From contig JANCRA010000028.1 in assembly GCA_024362935.1 (NCBI GenBank), forward strand, positions 5,306,501 to 5,370,500: a stretch of 64,000 bases of DNA, given 5' to 3'. Both the position numbers and the translations under genes were made by a program. The notes under the pieces are model-generated. The model was not told the DNA's origin and made no database searches. It saw only the letters and a program-made list of their open reading frames with translations. Shown in pieces: positions 20,701 through 32,986 of this stretch. The number at the start of each line of letters is the position of its first letter. The stretch's first letter is position 1. Origin of the DNA: Setophaga petechia. Its lineage: Eukaryota; Chordata; Aves; Passeriformes; Parulidae.

Positions 20701-21000
20701 GCGGCAGGTGTCTCCAGGTTGGTGTGGGCCTCAAGCACGCTGGGCTGGAGGAAGTGGCCGTGTCCTGCCGTGCCGCTGTCCCGCCAAGGGCAGCTCTGAG
20801 CACTCGCAGCCTGGCCCGGCTTCTGCGGGCACTGCCGGGCGCGGCCGGGCAGGAGCCTCGTGCCAGTGAGCGGCGCTTTCTGCCTTCTCTCCCCAGAGTG
20901 CCAGCACCTGATCACCTGGTGTTTGGGCAAGCACCCCCTGGAGCGGGCCAATCTGGAGGACATCTGGCGCCACCCTTGGGTGTGGGGCTGGCGCCTTTGA
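17733..21000 (+). CDS. Copy 4: PIM-like kinase, 675 aa
   Basis: Exons: 17733-18735, 18877-19098, 19208-19311, 19403-19453, 19775-20141, 20541-20717, 20897-21000. Frame intact. N-terminal haplotype: V23, A43 (codon GCC, shared only with copy 13), R48, M123, R125, R147, S166, I195, G254, P322, T333. Intron 4 carries a six-G run (GGCGGGGGGCGG), and intron 6 carries GGAAGTGGCC. Both variants are found only here and in copy 9, so the 3' half of this gene and the 3' half of copy 9 share a recent origin. Confidence 0.88.
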
Positions 21001-21063
21001 TGCCCGGCTGGAGCCCCTGCAGCACCCAGTCACCGAGTCCCACGCAGGACCGAGGGCCGGAAA

Positions 21064-21069
21064 AATAAA
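21064..21069 (+). promoter_or_regulatory. Poly(A) signal of copy 4
   Basis: AATAAA 64 nt after the stop codon. Confidence 0.85.
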
Positions 21070-22752
21070 CCAGCCACCAACCCATTGCGGGCTGTCACGA
21101 CTGGTCCTTGTTAGCAACTGCGGCTAAAGAAACCTCTTGGCAAAAGGGGAAATCAGAGTGTTCCCTCCTGCCTTGGTCAAGGTTTTGATGCCTCTCCTCC
21201 ATGTAGGTGGTTTTGTGTCTTCAAGCTCAGGCTGGAGTACTGCTAGGAGTGGCTTTAGCAAGGCGAGAAATGCAACAGTGAACCAACAGCTTCCCTTTCC
21301 AACTGACAAAGCAACTTGGGTTCACCTGAAGTGCCACAAGGGCCTGTGTGTGCATTCCAAGGGCCACCGGGTGGCAGGAACAGAGACCTTGCTCCTCTCC
21401 AAAGCTGTAGAACAATTAGCAGTGGCAAAATGTGATTTTGGGTTAAGCCCTGACAAAATTGTTCCTCATTCGTCCCCAGAAATGGGAAGCTGGGCTGGGC
21501 CTTTGACCTGCTGGGACTGCAGCGTTGTCAGTCATAGGCATGGAGCCCACGGGAAATGCTGAGGTGCTGGAGTCATTCCCATCATGCTGGGATCATTGTA
21601 CCACCCCACCCCACCCCACCATCCCCCCCCCCAAAAATAAAAAATCATGGTTTGCCCTGAAATGGCGGCTCCTCCTCACCCTGTTGGTCATTATGAGGGG
21701 ACATTGGGCTCTGGCAGGGGGTGGAAGTGCTCCCAAAGGGCCTTGAACTCCTGCGGGAATTGGTCCAGCAAGGAGGTGGCACTGAGCCTTTCAGGGAATT
21801 GTGGGGAAAGAGAAGGTCCCCTCTGAGCCTCCTTTTGTCCAGGATGACAGAAACTGTGCTTGGAATGACCGCCTTTGTTTGTATTTACAGAACCTGAGAC
21901 GCACAGTGAGTGCTTCTGGGGAGGAGGGAGGTGTGTGGGGTATGCAGCCAACAAATAACGATGGTTAGTAATGGTTTTGTTGACCAACAGTGTAAAGGCC
22001 ATTGCCATGGGCCTCATGGAGCTCATGGGCTCAGCAGCCACAGTCCCTGTGGAGATCAAGTCTGCCAGGCTCTCTGTGGGTGTCTGACACTCAGCTCAGC
22101 CCTCCGCGGCTCTGTAGCCTCGCCAGGGCCAGCAGGGTCCCGATGCCCAAAGGCACACAAAGCATCCTCCCAGCACAGGCTGAGCCACTCAGGGTGGCAG
22201 AATCCTGTGGCAATTCAGCTCTCTGAGCATCCTCTCTGCTTTTAGACGGTCCCAGTGCCCTTGTCCCACAGACATTGGCTCTGCCAAGTACCACTGCCTT
22301 CTCTAGGTGCTGACGGGCATCAAACAGTGGAGGCACTGTGCTGTGAGGGACAGCGATCTTTTATTTGGGGTGGCTGGGGACAAGCTGGACCAGAATAAAT
22401 AGCCATGAGATGTGGCTTTGGATGGGATTCATCCCGATACGTCCCAGTGGGATCCCCTTCAAACATGTAGCCAAGGTCCTGAAAGCCCAAGGAGGTCCAT
22501 GCTGGCTCAGGGCTCTCCAGCTGTATGTGACTTGAAAGGAAGGCTTTGGAACTATCCAGGAAACTCCATCCTTTCAATCAAACCATGATAGCAGGAAAAA
22601 TGAAGGGAAGGTCATCGTGGGCACTACTGGGAAGTGATGGAAAGACACAACAGCCAGCCATGGGGGGAGGCGGGGCCATGATGGCACACAGGGGAGGAGC
22701 CCTGCGGTGGGGCAGGTCTGTGGTGTCACACACTGTCCTGGCCACAGCACTG
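21070..22752. other. Spacer 4/5: intergenic
   Basis: Standard layout, C10 run. GGTGGAAGTGCTC near 21720 is shared only with spacer 9/10. No gene seen. Confidence 0.7.
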
Positions 22753-22783
22753 TGACATCATTGTGCCTATATGCCTATATAAT
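22753..22783 (+). promoter_or_regulatory. Core promoter of copy 5
   Basis: CRE-like TGACATCA 22753-22760 and TATATAAT 22776-22783. Confidence 0.75.
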
Positions 22784-22818
22784 CCGGGCCAGCCCCCGCA
22801 GCTGCCAGTGCAGTTGCG

Positions 22819-25800
22819 ATGGTGCGTGCCGGAGCCATGGGTGACGGTTACGCACCTTTGACTGCGCTTGTCCTGCTGCTGGCTGCCGTGGCTGTCTGCT
22901 GGGCCCTTGGCCTCTGGCAGCCATGGAGGCGGCAAGCAGGGACAGCGAAGAGGCGCAAGCGCCCCGGGGTCCGGCCCAGAGGCTCACGCAGGAACCGGGG
23001 AGCCCCTGCGGCTCCCAGGCCCTGCAGGCCTCGGGCTACCCCTCGCAAGCGGCCAGGTGCTCCCGCCAGCACCCTGGGCAGCTCCTGCAGCTGCGGCCCC
23101 TGCGTGGCAGTGGGCCGAGAGCTGCAGGAACTGATGCAGCTGCTCTGGGCTGGCAGTGGGACATCTGAGCCGCTCTACTCTGGGATATGGCAGGCCCTGT
23201 GGAAAGAGCTGCGGGAGCTGGTGAGGCGAGGCCACCTGCCCTGCTGTGGCTCGTCCCACTCCCCCAGGCGCCGCCATCCCATGAGGAGGCAGCTCCCAGG
23301 AAGAGTCTCCATCCCTGGGAGGGCCTCGAGCCTTGCAAGGATGGCACGGCAGACGACACCCGCCATCCTTGCAAGAAGCTCAGGCTGTCAGAGATCCTCC
23401 GTCCTGCCAGGAGCCTCGGCTACCTCTGACAGCCTCCATCCTTCAGAGAGGCTCAGTGAGACCTGTCAGCCTGCAGCAAGTGCAGAGCCCGCGGACAGGT
23501 CTCCCGGCTCCCTTGGACCCCTGGACTTGGACAAGACGGGCACAACCCTGAGCGTTGTCGTGGCCAGGGAAAGCCCGGGAGTCCAAGTGGGAGCCCAGCC
23601 CGATGCAGGGGAGCCATCTCAGGAGCAGGTGGCTCGGGAGCAGCAAGCGTCCTGCAGCCGGCACTTGTCGGCCCACAGCTGCCAGGACGCTGTGCCGGCT
23701 GTGCCAGCGGGCTGCAGCCCGTGCCGGGTGGAGGAGACGAGCCTCGAGACACCTGGGCACCTCCATCTCGAGGAAGCTGCTCTGAAACAGCCACCGACTG
23801 CCAAGGAGGCCCTAATAGAAGGTGAGATCTTCTGAGGAGCTGTCTGCAGCTCCCCTGGGGCTCTTCAGGGCCATTGCCAGGCCAGGCCCTCTGAGAGCAG
23901 CCTAGTCCCTGGCTGTTCTCAGTGCCTCTGATGGCTTCAAAAATCCCCTGCGTGGTTTGCAGCTGCTCCTGGGACCCCCCTGCGCGACAGCTCGGGCTGC
24001 AGCCCCGGCCGCGCACAAGAGCAGAGCGCAGGCCACGAGGCCGGGGCCAGCGCCGGTGCCGCCGTGCCCCCCTGCAGCGGGGCTCCTGCAGCCGCCTGTG
24101 CGCGCTGCCCGGGCCCGGCCGTGCCGCTCGCCAGCCCCTCGGCTGCAGGGCGGTGGCCGCTGCCCGGCGCGCGGCAGGGAGCAGGTGAGAGCAGCGCGGC
24201 CCGCGGGGGCCGGCCCCTGCCCTGGCGGGCACTGGGCGGGGGGGGGGGTTCCTGGGCGCAGCGCTGACGCCTCGCTCTCGGCCTTTTGCAGGGCAAAAGA
24301 AGGAGCTGCAGGAGCTCTACCAGCTGGGCCCGCAGCTGGGCAGGGGCGGCTTCGGCACCGTTTTCGCGGGCAGCCGCCTGGCGGACGGTAGCCCGGTAAG
24401 TGGGCGGCACGGGCGGGCGCGGGCGGAGGCTCCGGGCCGGGGCTGGGCGGGGCTGGAGCTCAGCCCCCTGTGTCCGTGCCTTGCAGGTGGCTCTCAAGCG
24501 CGTGGCCCGGGAGAGCGTCCTGCGCTGGGACGAGCGCGTGAGTGAGCGGGGCCAGCGGGCCGGGGCGGGCCGGGGCGGGCAGGGATAAGGCCGGGGAGGG
24601 CCCCGAGGGAGGGCGCCGAGGCACGGCGGGGGCGGCGGGCGTGGGCTCAGCGCGCGAGGCGGAGCGCGGCGGGCCCGCGGATGCCGAACGCCGGGGCCGG
24701 CTCCAGGCGGGGGGACAGCTGCCAAGCGTGCCCTGGGCGGGAGGGATCCCGAGCAGCACGGAGGCTGCCCGAGGGGACACCGGGGCATGCCGGGCAGGGG
24801 GCAGTGGAGGCACAGGGCAGCACCAGGCCTGGCGCAGGCAATGTCTCGTCCTCGCAGCCCGACGGCACCCGTGTTCCGCTGGAGATCGTGCTCATGGAGA
24901 AGGTGGGCTCCGGCTGCCGCAGCATCATCCAGCTCCTGGACTGGTTCGAGCTGCCTGACAGCTTCGTGCTGGTCCTGGAGCGTCCGGAGCGGTCGCGGGA
25001 TCTGCTGGAGCTGCTGCGGGAGCAGCAGTTCCTGAGCGAGGAGGCGGCGCGCTGGCTTTTCTGCCAGGTGCTGGAGGCCGTGTGGCACTGCACCGCCTGC
25101 GGCGTCTGGCACGGCGACATCAAGGCGGAGAACCTCCTCGTGGACCCGGACACTGGCAGCCTGAAGCTCATCGACTTCGGTTGCGGCACCTTCTTCCACG
25201 GCCACACCTGCAGGGATGTTGCCGGTGAGCCCGCGGCCCGGGCCCTGCTGCCTCTGCCAGGCACTGCACCGTGCCATTCCCTCCTGGGCTGTGGGTGCGG
25301 CATTCAGCCGGCTGCCGGCTGCCCTGTGCCCCGGGGCAGGTGCTGTGCCCCAGGAGCCGGCTGCTGGCCTTGCCGACAGAGGGGGGGCTGCAAAAGCCAG
25401 GCCCTGGCCCCTCGGCTTGGCAGGCCTGCTTGGGCTTGTGCCGCTCTTCTGGCCTTCTCTGCCTTGCAGAGCGCTTTCCTGGCTTTGGCCAATTGTCTGC
25501 GGGTGCCGGGTGGCCTTGGGGGAAGTTGTGGCCGCAGGTGCGGGCCCTGCCTCTGGCAGGAGGCCGGCGCCAGGCTCTGGAAGGCAGCAGCCTGCGCCCG
25601 ACCAGCGCCGCCTGTCTCCCCTAGGAACACGGATGTACTGCTCGCCCGAGTGGATCCGCCTGGGCTCCTACCGCAAGGAGCCGGCGACCATCTGGTCCCT
25701 GGGCGTGCTGCTCTATGTCATGGTCTGCGGGTGCTTCCCCTTCCGGGACGACCATGACATCGTGTGGGGGCAGCTCTTCTTCTGGCGGCAGGTGTCTCCA

Positions 25801-26084
25801 GGTTGGTGTGGGCCTCAAGCACGCTGGGCTGGAGGAGGTGGCCGTGTCCTGCCGTGCCGCTGTCCCGCCAAGGGCAGCTCTGAGCACTCGCAGCCTGGCC
25901 CGGCTTCTGCGGGCACTGCCGGGCGCGGCCGGGCAGGAGCCTCGTGCCAGTGAGCGGCGCTTTCTGCCTTCTCTCCCCAGAGTGCCAGCACCTGATCACC
26001 TGGTGTTTGGGCAAGCACCCCCTGGAGCGGGCCAATCTGGAGGACATCTGGCGCCACCCTTGGGTGTGGGGCTGGCGCCTTTGA
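22819..26084 (+). CDS. Copy 5: PIM-like kinase, 675 aa; Q125/L322 haplotype
   Basis: Exons: 22819-23821, 23963-24184, 24292-24395, 24487-24537, 24858-25224, 25625-25801, 25981-26084. Frame intact. N-terminal haplotype: A23 (with a synonymous GCT at codon 22), A43, R48, I123, Q125, H147, P166, V195, G254, L322, I333. Q125 and L322 occur only here and in copy 10. Intron 5 is 400 nt (seven G in the run) and contains GCCCTGGCCC, again shared only with copy 10. Retention of intron 5 would therefore shift the frame. The kinase-domain protein equals copy 1. Confidence 0.88.
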
Positions 26085-26147
26085 TGCCCGGCTGGAGCCC
26101 CTGCAGCACCCAGTCACCGAGTCCCACGCAGGACCGAGGGCCGGAAA

Positions 26148-26153
26148 AATAAA
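26148..26153 (+). promoter_or_regulatory. Poly(A) signal of copy 5
   Basis: AATAAA 64 nt after the stop codon. Confidence 0.85.
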
Positions 26154-27835
26154 CCAGCCACCAACCCATTGCGGGCTGTCACGACTGGTCCTTGTTAGCA
26201 ACTGCGGCTAAAGAAACCTCTTGGCAAAAGGGGAAATCAGAGTGTTCCCTCCTGCCTTGGTCAAGGTTTTGATGCCTCTCCTCCATGTAGGTGGTTTTGT
26301 GTCTTCAAGCTCAGGCTGGAGTACTGCTAGGAGTGGCTTTAGCAAGGCGAGAAATGCAACAGTGAACCAACAGCTTCCCTTTCCAACTGACAAAGCAACT
26401 TGGGTTCACCTGAAGTGCCACAAGGGCCTGTGTGTGCGTTCCAAGGGCCACCGGGTGGCAGGAACAGAGACCTTGCTCCTCTCCAAAGCTGTAGAACAAT
26501 TAGCAGTGGCAAAATGTGATTTTGGGTTAAGCCCTGACAAAATTGTTCCTCATTCGTCCCCAGAAATGGGAAGCTGGGCTGGGCCTTTGACCTGCTGGGA
26601 CTGCAGCGTTGTCGGTCATAGGCATGGAGCCCACAGGAAATGCTGAGGTTCTGGAGTCATTCCCATCATGCTGGGATCATTATACCACCCCACCCCACCC
26701 CACCATCCCCCCCCCAAAAATAAAAAATCACGGTTTGCCCTGAAATGGCGGCTCCTCCTCACCCTGTTGGTCATTATGAGGGGACATTGGGCTCTGGCTG
26801 GGGATGGAAATGCTCCCAAAGGGCCTTGAACTCCTGCGGGAATTGGGCCAGCAAGGAGGTGGCACTGAGCCTTTCAGGGAATTGTGGGGAAAGAGAAGGT
26901 CCCCTCTGAGCCTCCTTTTGTCCAGGATGACAGAAACTGTGCTTGGAATGACCGCCTTTGTTTGTATTTACAGAACCTGAGACGCACAGTGAGTGCTTCT
27001 GGGGAGGAGGGAGGTGTGTGGGGTATGCAGCCAACAAATAACGATGGTTAGTAATGGTTTTGTTGACCAACAGTGTAAAGGCCATTGCCATGGGCCTCAT
27101 GGAGCTCATGGGCTCAGCAGCCACAGTCCCTGTGGAGATCAAGTCTGCCAGGCTCTCTGTGGGTGTCTGACACTCAGCTCAGCCCTCCGCGGCTCTGTAG
27201 CCTCGCCAGGGCCAGCAGGGTCCCGATGCCCAAAGGCACACAAAGCATCCTCCCAGCACAGGCTGAGCCACTCAGGGTGGCAGAATCCTGTGGCAATTCA
27301 GCTCTCTGAGCATCCTCTCTGCTTTTAGACGGTCCCAGTGCCCTTGTCCCACAGACATTGGCTCTGCCAAGTACCACTGCCTTCTCTAGGTGCTGACGGG
27401 CATCAAACAGTGGAGGCACTGTGCTGTGAGGGACAGCGATCTTTTATTTGGGGTGGCTGGGGACAAGCTGGACCAGAATAAATAGCCATGAGATGTGGCT
27501 TTGGATGGGATTCATCCCGATATGTCCCAGTGGGATCCCCTTCAAACATGTAGCCAAGGTCCTGAAAGCCCAAGGAGGTCCATGCTGGCTCAGGGCTCTC
27601 CAGCTGTATGTGACTTGAAAGGAAGGCTTTGGAACTATCCAGGAAACTCCATCCTTTCAATCAAACCATGATAGCAGGAAAAATGAAGGGAAGGTCATCG
27701 TGGGCACTACTGGGAAGTGATGGAAAGACACAGCAGCCAGCCATGGGGGGAGGCGGGGCCATGATGGCACACAGGGGAGGAGCCCTGCGGTGGGGCAGGT
27801 CTGTGGTGTCACACACTGTCCTGGCCACAGCACTG
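26154..27835. other. Spacer 5/6: intergenic
   Basis: Standard layout, C9 run. GCCCACAGGAAATG near 26630 replaces GCCCACGGGAAATG and is shared with spacers 6/7, 7/8, 8/9 and 10/11. ACACAGCAGCC near 27728 shows the same distribution. Confidence 0.7.
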
Positions 27836-27866
27836 TGACATCATTGTGCCTATATGCCTATATAAT
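27836..27866 (+). promoter_or_regulatory. Core promoter of copy 6
   Basis: CRE-like TGACATCA 27836-27843 and TATATAAT 27859-27866. Confidence 0.75.
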
Positions 27867-27901
27867 CCGGGCCAGCCCCCGCAGCTGCCAGTGCAGTTGC
27901 G

Positions 27902-30900
27902 ATGGTGCGTGCCGGAGCCATGGGTGACGGTTACGCACCTTTGACTGCGCTTGTCCTGCTGCTGGCCGTCGTGGCTGTCTGCTGGGCCCTTGGCCTCTGG
28001 CAGCCATGGAGGCGGCAAGCAGGGACAGCGAAGAGGCGCAAGCGCCCCGGGGTCCGGCCCAGAGGCTCACGCAGGAACCGGGGAGCCCCTGCGGCTCCCA
28101 GGCCCTGCAGGCCTCGGGCTACCCCTCGCAAGCGGCCAGGTGCTCCCGCCAGCACCCTGGGCAGCTCCTGCAGCTGCGGCCCCTGCGTGGCAGTGGGCCG
28201 AGAGCTGCAGGAACTGATGCAGCTGCTCTGGGCTGGCAGTGGGACATCTGAGCCGCTCTACTCTGGGATGTGGCGGGCCCTGTGGAAAGAGCTGCGGGAG
28301 CTGGTGAGGCGAGGCCACCTGCCCTGCTGTGGCTCGTCCCGCTCCCCCAGGCGCCGCCATCCCATGAGGAGGCAGCTCCCAGGAAGAGTCTCCATCTCTG
28401 GGAGGGCCTCGAGCCTTGCAAGGATGGCACGGCAGACGACACCCGCCATCCTTGCAAGAAGCTCAGGCTGTCAGAGATCCTCCATCCTGCCAGGAGCCTC
28501 GGCTACCTCTGACAGCCTCCATCCTTCAGAGAGGCTCAGTGAGACCTGTCAGCCTGCAGCAAGTGCAGAGCCCGCGGACAGGTCTCCCGGCTCCCTTGGA
28601 CCCTTGGACTTGGACAAGACGGGCACAACCCTGAGCGTTGTCGTGGCCAGGGAAAGCCCGGGAGTCCAAGTGGGAGCCCAGCCCGATGCAGGGGAGCCAT
28701 CTCAGGAGCAGGTGGCTCGGGAGCAGCAAGCGTCCTGCAGCCGGCACTTGTCGGCCCACAGCTGCCAGGACGCTGTGCCGGCTGTGCCAGCGGGCTGCAG
28801 CCCGTGCCGGGTGGAGGAGACGAGCCTCGAGACACCTGGGCACCTCCATCTCGAGGAAGCTGCTCCGAAACAGCCACCGACTGCCAAGGAGGCCCTAACA
28901 GAAGGTGAGATCTTCTGAGGAGCTGTCTGCAGCTCCCCTGGGGCTCTTCAGGGCCATTGCCAGGCCAGGCCCTCTGAGAGCAGCCTAGTCCCTGGCTGTT
29001 CTCAGTGCCTCTGATGGCTTCAAAAATCCCCTGCGTGGTTTGCAGCTGCTCCTGGGACCCCCCTGCGCGACAGCTCGGGCTGCAGCCCCGGCCGCGCACA
29101 AGAGCAGAGCGCAGGCCACGAGGCCGGGGCCAGCGCCGGTGCCGCCGTGCCCCCCTGCAGCGGGGCTCCTGCAGCCGCCTGTGCGCGCTGCCCGGGCCCG
29201 GCCGTGCCGCTCGCCAGCCCCTCGGCTGCAGGGCGGTGGCCGCTGCCCGGCGCGCGGCAGGGAGCAGGTGAGAGCAGCGCGGCCCGCGGGGGCCGGCCCC
29301 TGCCCTGGCGGGCACTGGGCGGGGGGGGGGGGGTTCCGGGGCGCAGCGCTGACGCCTCGCTCTCGGCCTTTTGCAGGGCAAAAGAAGGAGCTGCAGGAGC
29401 TCTACCAGCTGGGCCCGCAGCTGGGCAGGGGCGGCTTCGGCACCGTTTTCGCGGGCAGCCGCCTGGCGGACGGTAGCCCGGTAAGTGGGCGGCACGGGCG
29501 GGCGCGGGCGGAGGCTCCGGGCCGGGGCTGGGCGGGGCTGGAGCTCAGCCCCCTGTGTCCGTGCCTTGCAGGTGGCTCTCAAGCGCGTGGCCCGGGAGAG
29601 CGTCCTGCGCTGGGACGAGCGCGTGAGTGAGCGGGGCCAGCGGGCCGGGGCGGGCCGGGGCGGGCAGGGATAAGGCCGGGGAGGGCCCCGAGGGAGGGCG
29701 CCGAGGCACGGCGGGGGCGGCGGGCGTGGGCTCAGCGCGCGAGGCGGAGCGCGGCGGGCCCGCGGATGCCGAACGCCGGGGCCGGCTCCAGGCGGGGGGA
29801 CAGCTGCCAAGCGTGCCCTGGGCGGGAGGGATCCCGAGCAGCACGGAGGCTGCCCGAGGGGACACCGGGGCATGCCGGGCAGGGGGCAGTGGAGGCACAG
29901 GGCAGCACCAGGCCTGGCGCAGGCAATGTCTCGTCCTCGCAGCCCGACGGCACCCGTGTTCCGCTGGAGATCGTGCTCATGGAGAAGGTGGGCTCCGGCT
30001 GCCGCAGCATCATCCAGCTCCTGGACTGGTTCGAGCTGCCTGACAGCTTCGTGCTGGTCCTGGAGCGTCCGGAGCGGTCGCGGGATCTGCTGGAGCTGCT
30101 GCGGGAGCAGCAGTTCCTGAGCGAGGAGGCGGCGCGCTGGCTTTTCTGCCAGGTGCTGGAGGCCGTGTGGCACTGCACCGCCTGCGGCGTCTGGCACGGC
30201 GACATCAAGGCGGAGAACCTCCTCGTGGACCCGGACACTGGCAGCCTGAAGCTCATCGACTTCGGTTGCGGCACCTTCTTCCACGGCCACACCTGCAGGG
30301 ATGTTGCCGGTGAGCCCGCGGCCCGGGCCCTGCTGCCTCTGCCAGGCACTGCACCGTGCCATTCCCTCCTGGGCTGTGGGTGCGGCATTCAGCCGGCTGC
30401 CGGCTGCCCTGTGCCCCGGGGCAGGTGCTGTGCCCCAGGAGCCGGCTGCTGGCCTTGCCGACAGAGGGGGGCTGCAAAAGCCAGGCCCCGGCCCCTCGGC
30501 TTGGCAGGCCTGCTTGGGCTTGTGCCGCTCTTCTGGCCTTCTCTGCCTTGCAGAGCGGTTTCCTGGCTTTGGCCAATTGCCTGCGGGTGCCGGGTGGCCT
30601 TGGGGGAAGTTGTGGCCGCAGGTGCGGGCCCTGCCTCTGGCAGGAGGCCGGCGCCAGGCTCTGGAAGGCAGCAGCCTGCGCCCGACCAGCGCCGCCTGTC
30701 TCCCCTAGGAACACGGATGTACTGCTCGCCCGAGTGGATCCGCCTGGGCTCCTACCGCAAGGAGCCGGCGACCATCTGGTCCCTGGGCGTGCTGCTCTAT
30801 GTCATGGTCTGCGGGTGCTTCCCCTTCCGGGACGACCATGACATCGTGTGGGGGCAGCTCTTCTTCTGGCGGCAGGTGTCTCCAGGTTGGTGTGGGCCTC

Positions 30901-31168
30901 AAGCACGCTGGGCTGGAGGAGGTGGCCGTGTCCTGCCGTGCCGCTGTCCCGCCAAGGGCAGCTCTGAGCACTCGCAGCCTGGCCCGGCTTCTGCGGGCAC
31001 TGCCGGGCGCGGCCGGGCAGGAGCCTCGTGCCAGTGAGCGGCGCTTTCTGCCTTCTCTCCCCAGAGTGCCAGCACCTGATCACCTGGTGTTTGGGCAAGC
31101 ACCCCCTGGAGCGGGCCAATCTGGAGGACATCTGGCGCCACCCTTGGGTGTGGGGCTGGCGCCTTTGA
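27902..31168 (+). CDS. Copy 6: PIM-like kinase, 675 aa
   Basis: Exons: 27902-28904, 29046-29267, 29377-29480, 29572-29622, 29943-30309, 30709-30885, 31065-31168. Frame intact. N-terminal haplotype: V23, A43, R48, M123, R125, R147, S166, I195, G254, P322, T333, the same protein as copy 7. Intron 2 has the private variant TTCCGGGGCGC just after its 13-G run. One further private substitution makes the antisense of exon 3/intron 2 differ from copy 7 but leaves the protein unchanged. It belongs to the closely related group of copies 6-9. Confidence 0.88.
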
Positions 31169-31231
31169 TGCCCGGCTGGAGCCCCTGCAGCACCCAGTCA
31201 CCGAGTCCCACGCAGGACCGAGGGCCGGAAA

Positions 31232-31237
31232 AATAAA
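31232..31237 (+). promoter_or_regulatory. Poly(A) signal of copy 6
   Basis: AATAAA 64 nt after the stop codon. Confidence 0.85.
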
Positions 31238-32920
31238 CCAGCCACCAACCCATTGCGGGCTGTCACGACTGGTCCTTGTTAGCAACTGCGGCTAAAGAAA
31301 CCTCTTGGCAAAAGGGGAAATCAGAGTGTTCCCTCCTGCCTTGGTCAAGGTTTTGATGCCTCTCCTCCATGTAGGTGGTTTTGTGTCTTCAAGCTCAGGC
31401 TGGAGTACTGCTAGGAGTGGCTTTAGCAAGGCGAGAAATGCAACAGTGAACCAACAGCTTCCCTTTCCAACTGACAAAGCAACTTGGGTTCACCTGAAGT
31501 GCCACAAGGGCCTGTGTGTGCGTTCCAAGGGCCACCGGGTGGCAGGAACAGAGACCTTGCTCCTCTCCAAAGCTGTAGAACAATTAGCAGTGGCAAAATG
31601 TGATTTTGGGTTAAGCCCTGACAAAATTGTTCCTCATTCGTCCCCAGAAATGGGAAGCTGGGCTGGGCCTTTGACCTGCTGGGACTGCAGCGTTGTCGGT
31701 CATAGGCATGGAGCCCACAGGAAATGCTGAGGTTCTGGAGTCATTCCCATCATGCTGGGATCATTATACCACCCCACCCCACCCCACCATCCCCCCCCCC
31801 AAAAATAAAAAATCACGGTTTGCCCTGAAATGGCGGCTCCTCCTCACCCTGTTGGTCATTATGAGGGGACATTGGGCTCTGGCTGGGGATGGAAATGCTC
31901 CCAAAGGGCCTTGAACTCCTGCGGGAATTGGGCCAGCAAGGAGGTGGCACTGAGCCTTTCAGGGAATTGTGGGGAAAGAGAAGGTCCCCTCTGAGCCTCC
32001 TTTTGTCCAGGATGACAGAAACTGTGCTTGGAATGACCGCCTTTGTTTGTATTTACAGAACCTGAGACGCACAGTGAGTGCTTCTGGGGAGGAGGGAGGT
32101 GTGTGGGGTATGCAGCCAACAAATAACGATGGTTAGTAATGGTTTTGTTGACCAACAGTGTAAAGGCCATTGCCATGGGCCTCATGGAGCTCATGGGCTC
32201 AGCAGCCACAGTCCCTGTGGAGATCAAGTCTGCCAGGCTCTCTGTGGGTGTCTGACACTCAGCTCAGCCCTCCGCGGCTCTGTAGCCTCGCCAGGGCCAG
32301 CAGGGTCCCGATGCCCAAAGGCACACAAAGCATCCTCCCAGCACAGGCTGAGCCACTCAGGGTGGCAGAATCCTGTGGCAATTCAGCTCTCTGAGCATCC
32401 TCTCTGCTTTTAGACGGTCCCAGTGCCCTTGTCCCACAGACATTGGCTCTGCCAAGTACCACTGCCTTCTCTAGGTGCTGACGGGCATCAAACAGTGGAG
32501 GCACTGTGCTGTGAGGGACAGCGATCTTTTATTTGGGGTGGCTGGGGACAAGCTGGACCAGAATAAATAGCCATGAGATGTGGCTTTGGATGGGATTCAT
32601 CCCGATATGTCCCAGTGGGATCCCCTTCAAACATGTAGCCAAGGTCCTGAAAGCCCAAGGAGGTCCATGCTGGCTCAGGGCTCTCCAGCTGTATGTGACT
32701 TGAAAGGAAGGCTTTGGAACTATCCAGGAAACTCCATCCTTTCAATCAAACCATGATAGCAGGAAAAATGAAGGGAAGGTCATCGTGGGCACTACTGGGA
32801 AGTGATGGAAAGACACAGCAGCCAGCCATGGGGGGAGGCGGGGCCATGATGGCACACAGGGGAGGAGCCCTGCGGTGGGGCAGGTCTGTGGTGTCACACA
32901 CTGTCCTGGCCACAGCACTG
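31238..32920. other. Spacer 6/7: intergenic
   Basis: Standard layout, C10 run, GATCATTATACC form. I see no difference from spacers 7/8 and 8/9. No gene seen. Confidence 0.7.
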
Positions 32921-32951
32921 TGACATCATTGTGCCTATATGCCTATATAAT
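32921..32951 (+). promoter_or_regulatory. Core promoter of copy 7
   Basis: CRE-like TGACATCA 32921-32928 and TATATAAT 32944-32951. Confidence 0.75.
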
Positions 32952-32986
32952 CCGGGCCAGCCCCCGCAGCTGCCAGTGCAGTTGCG

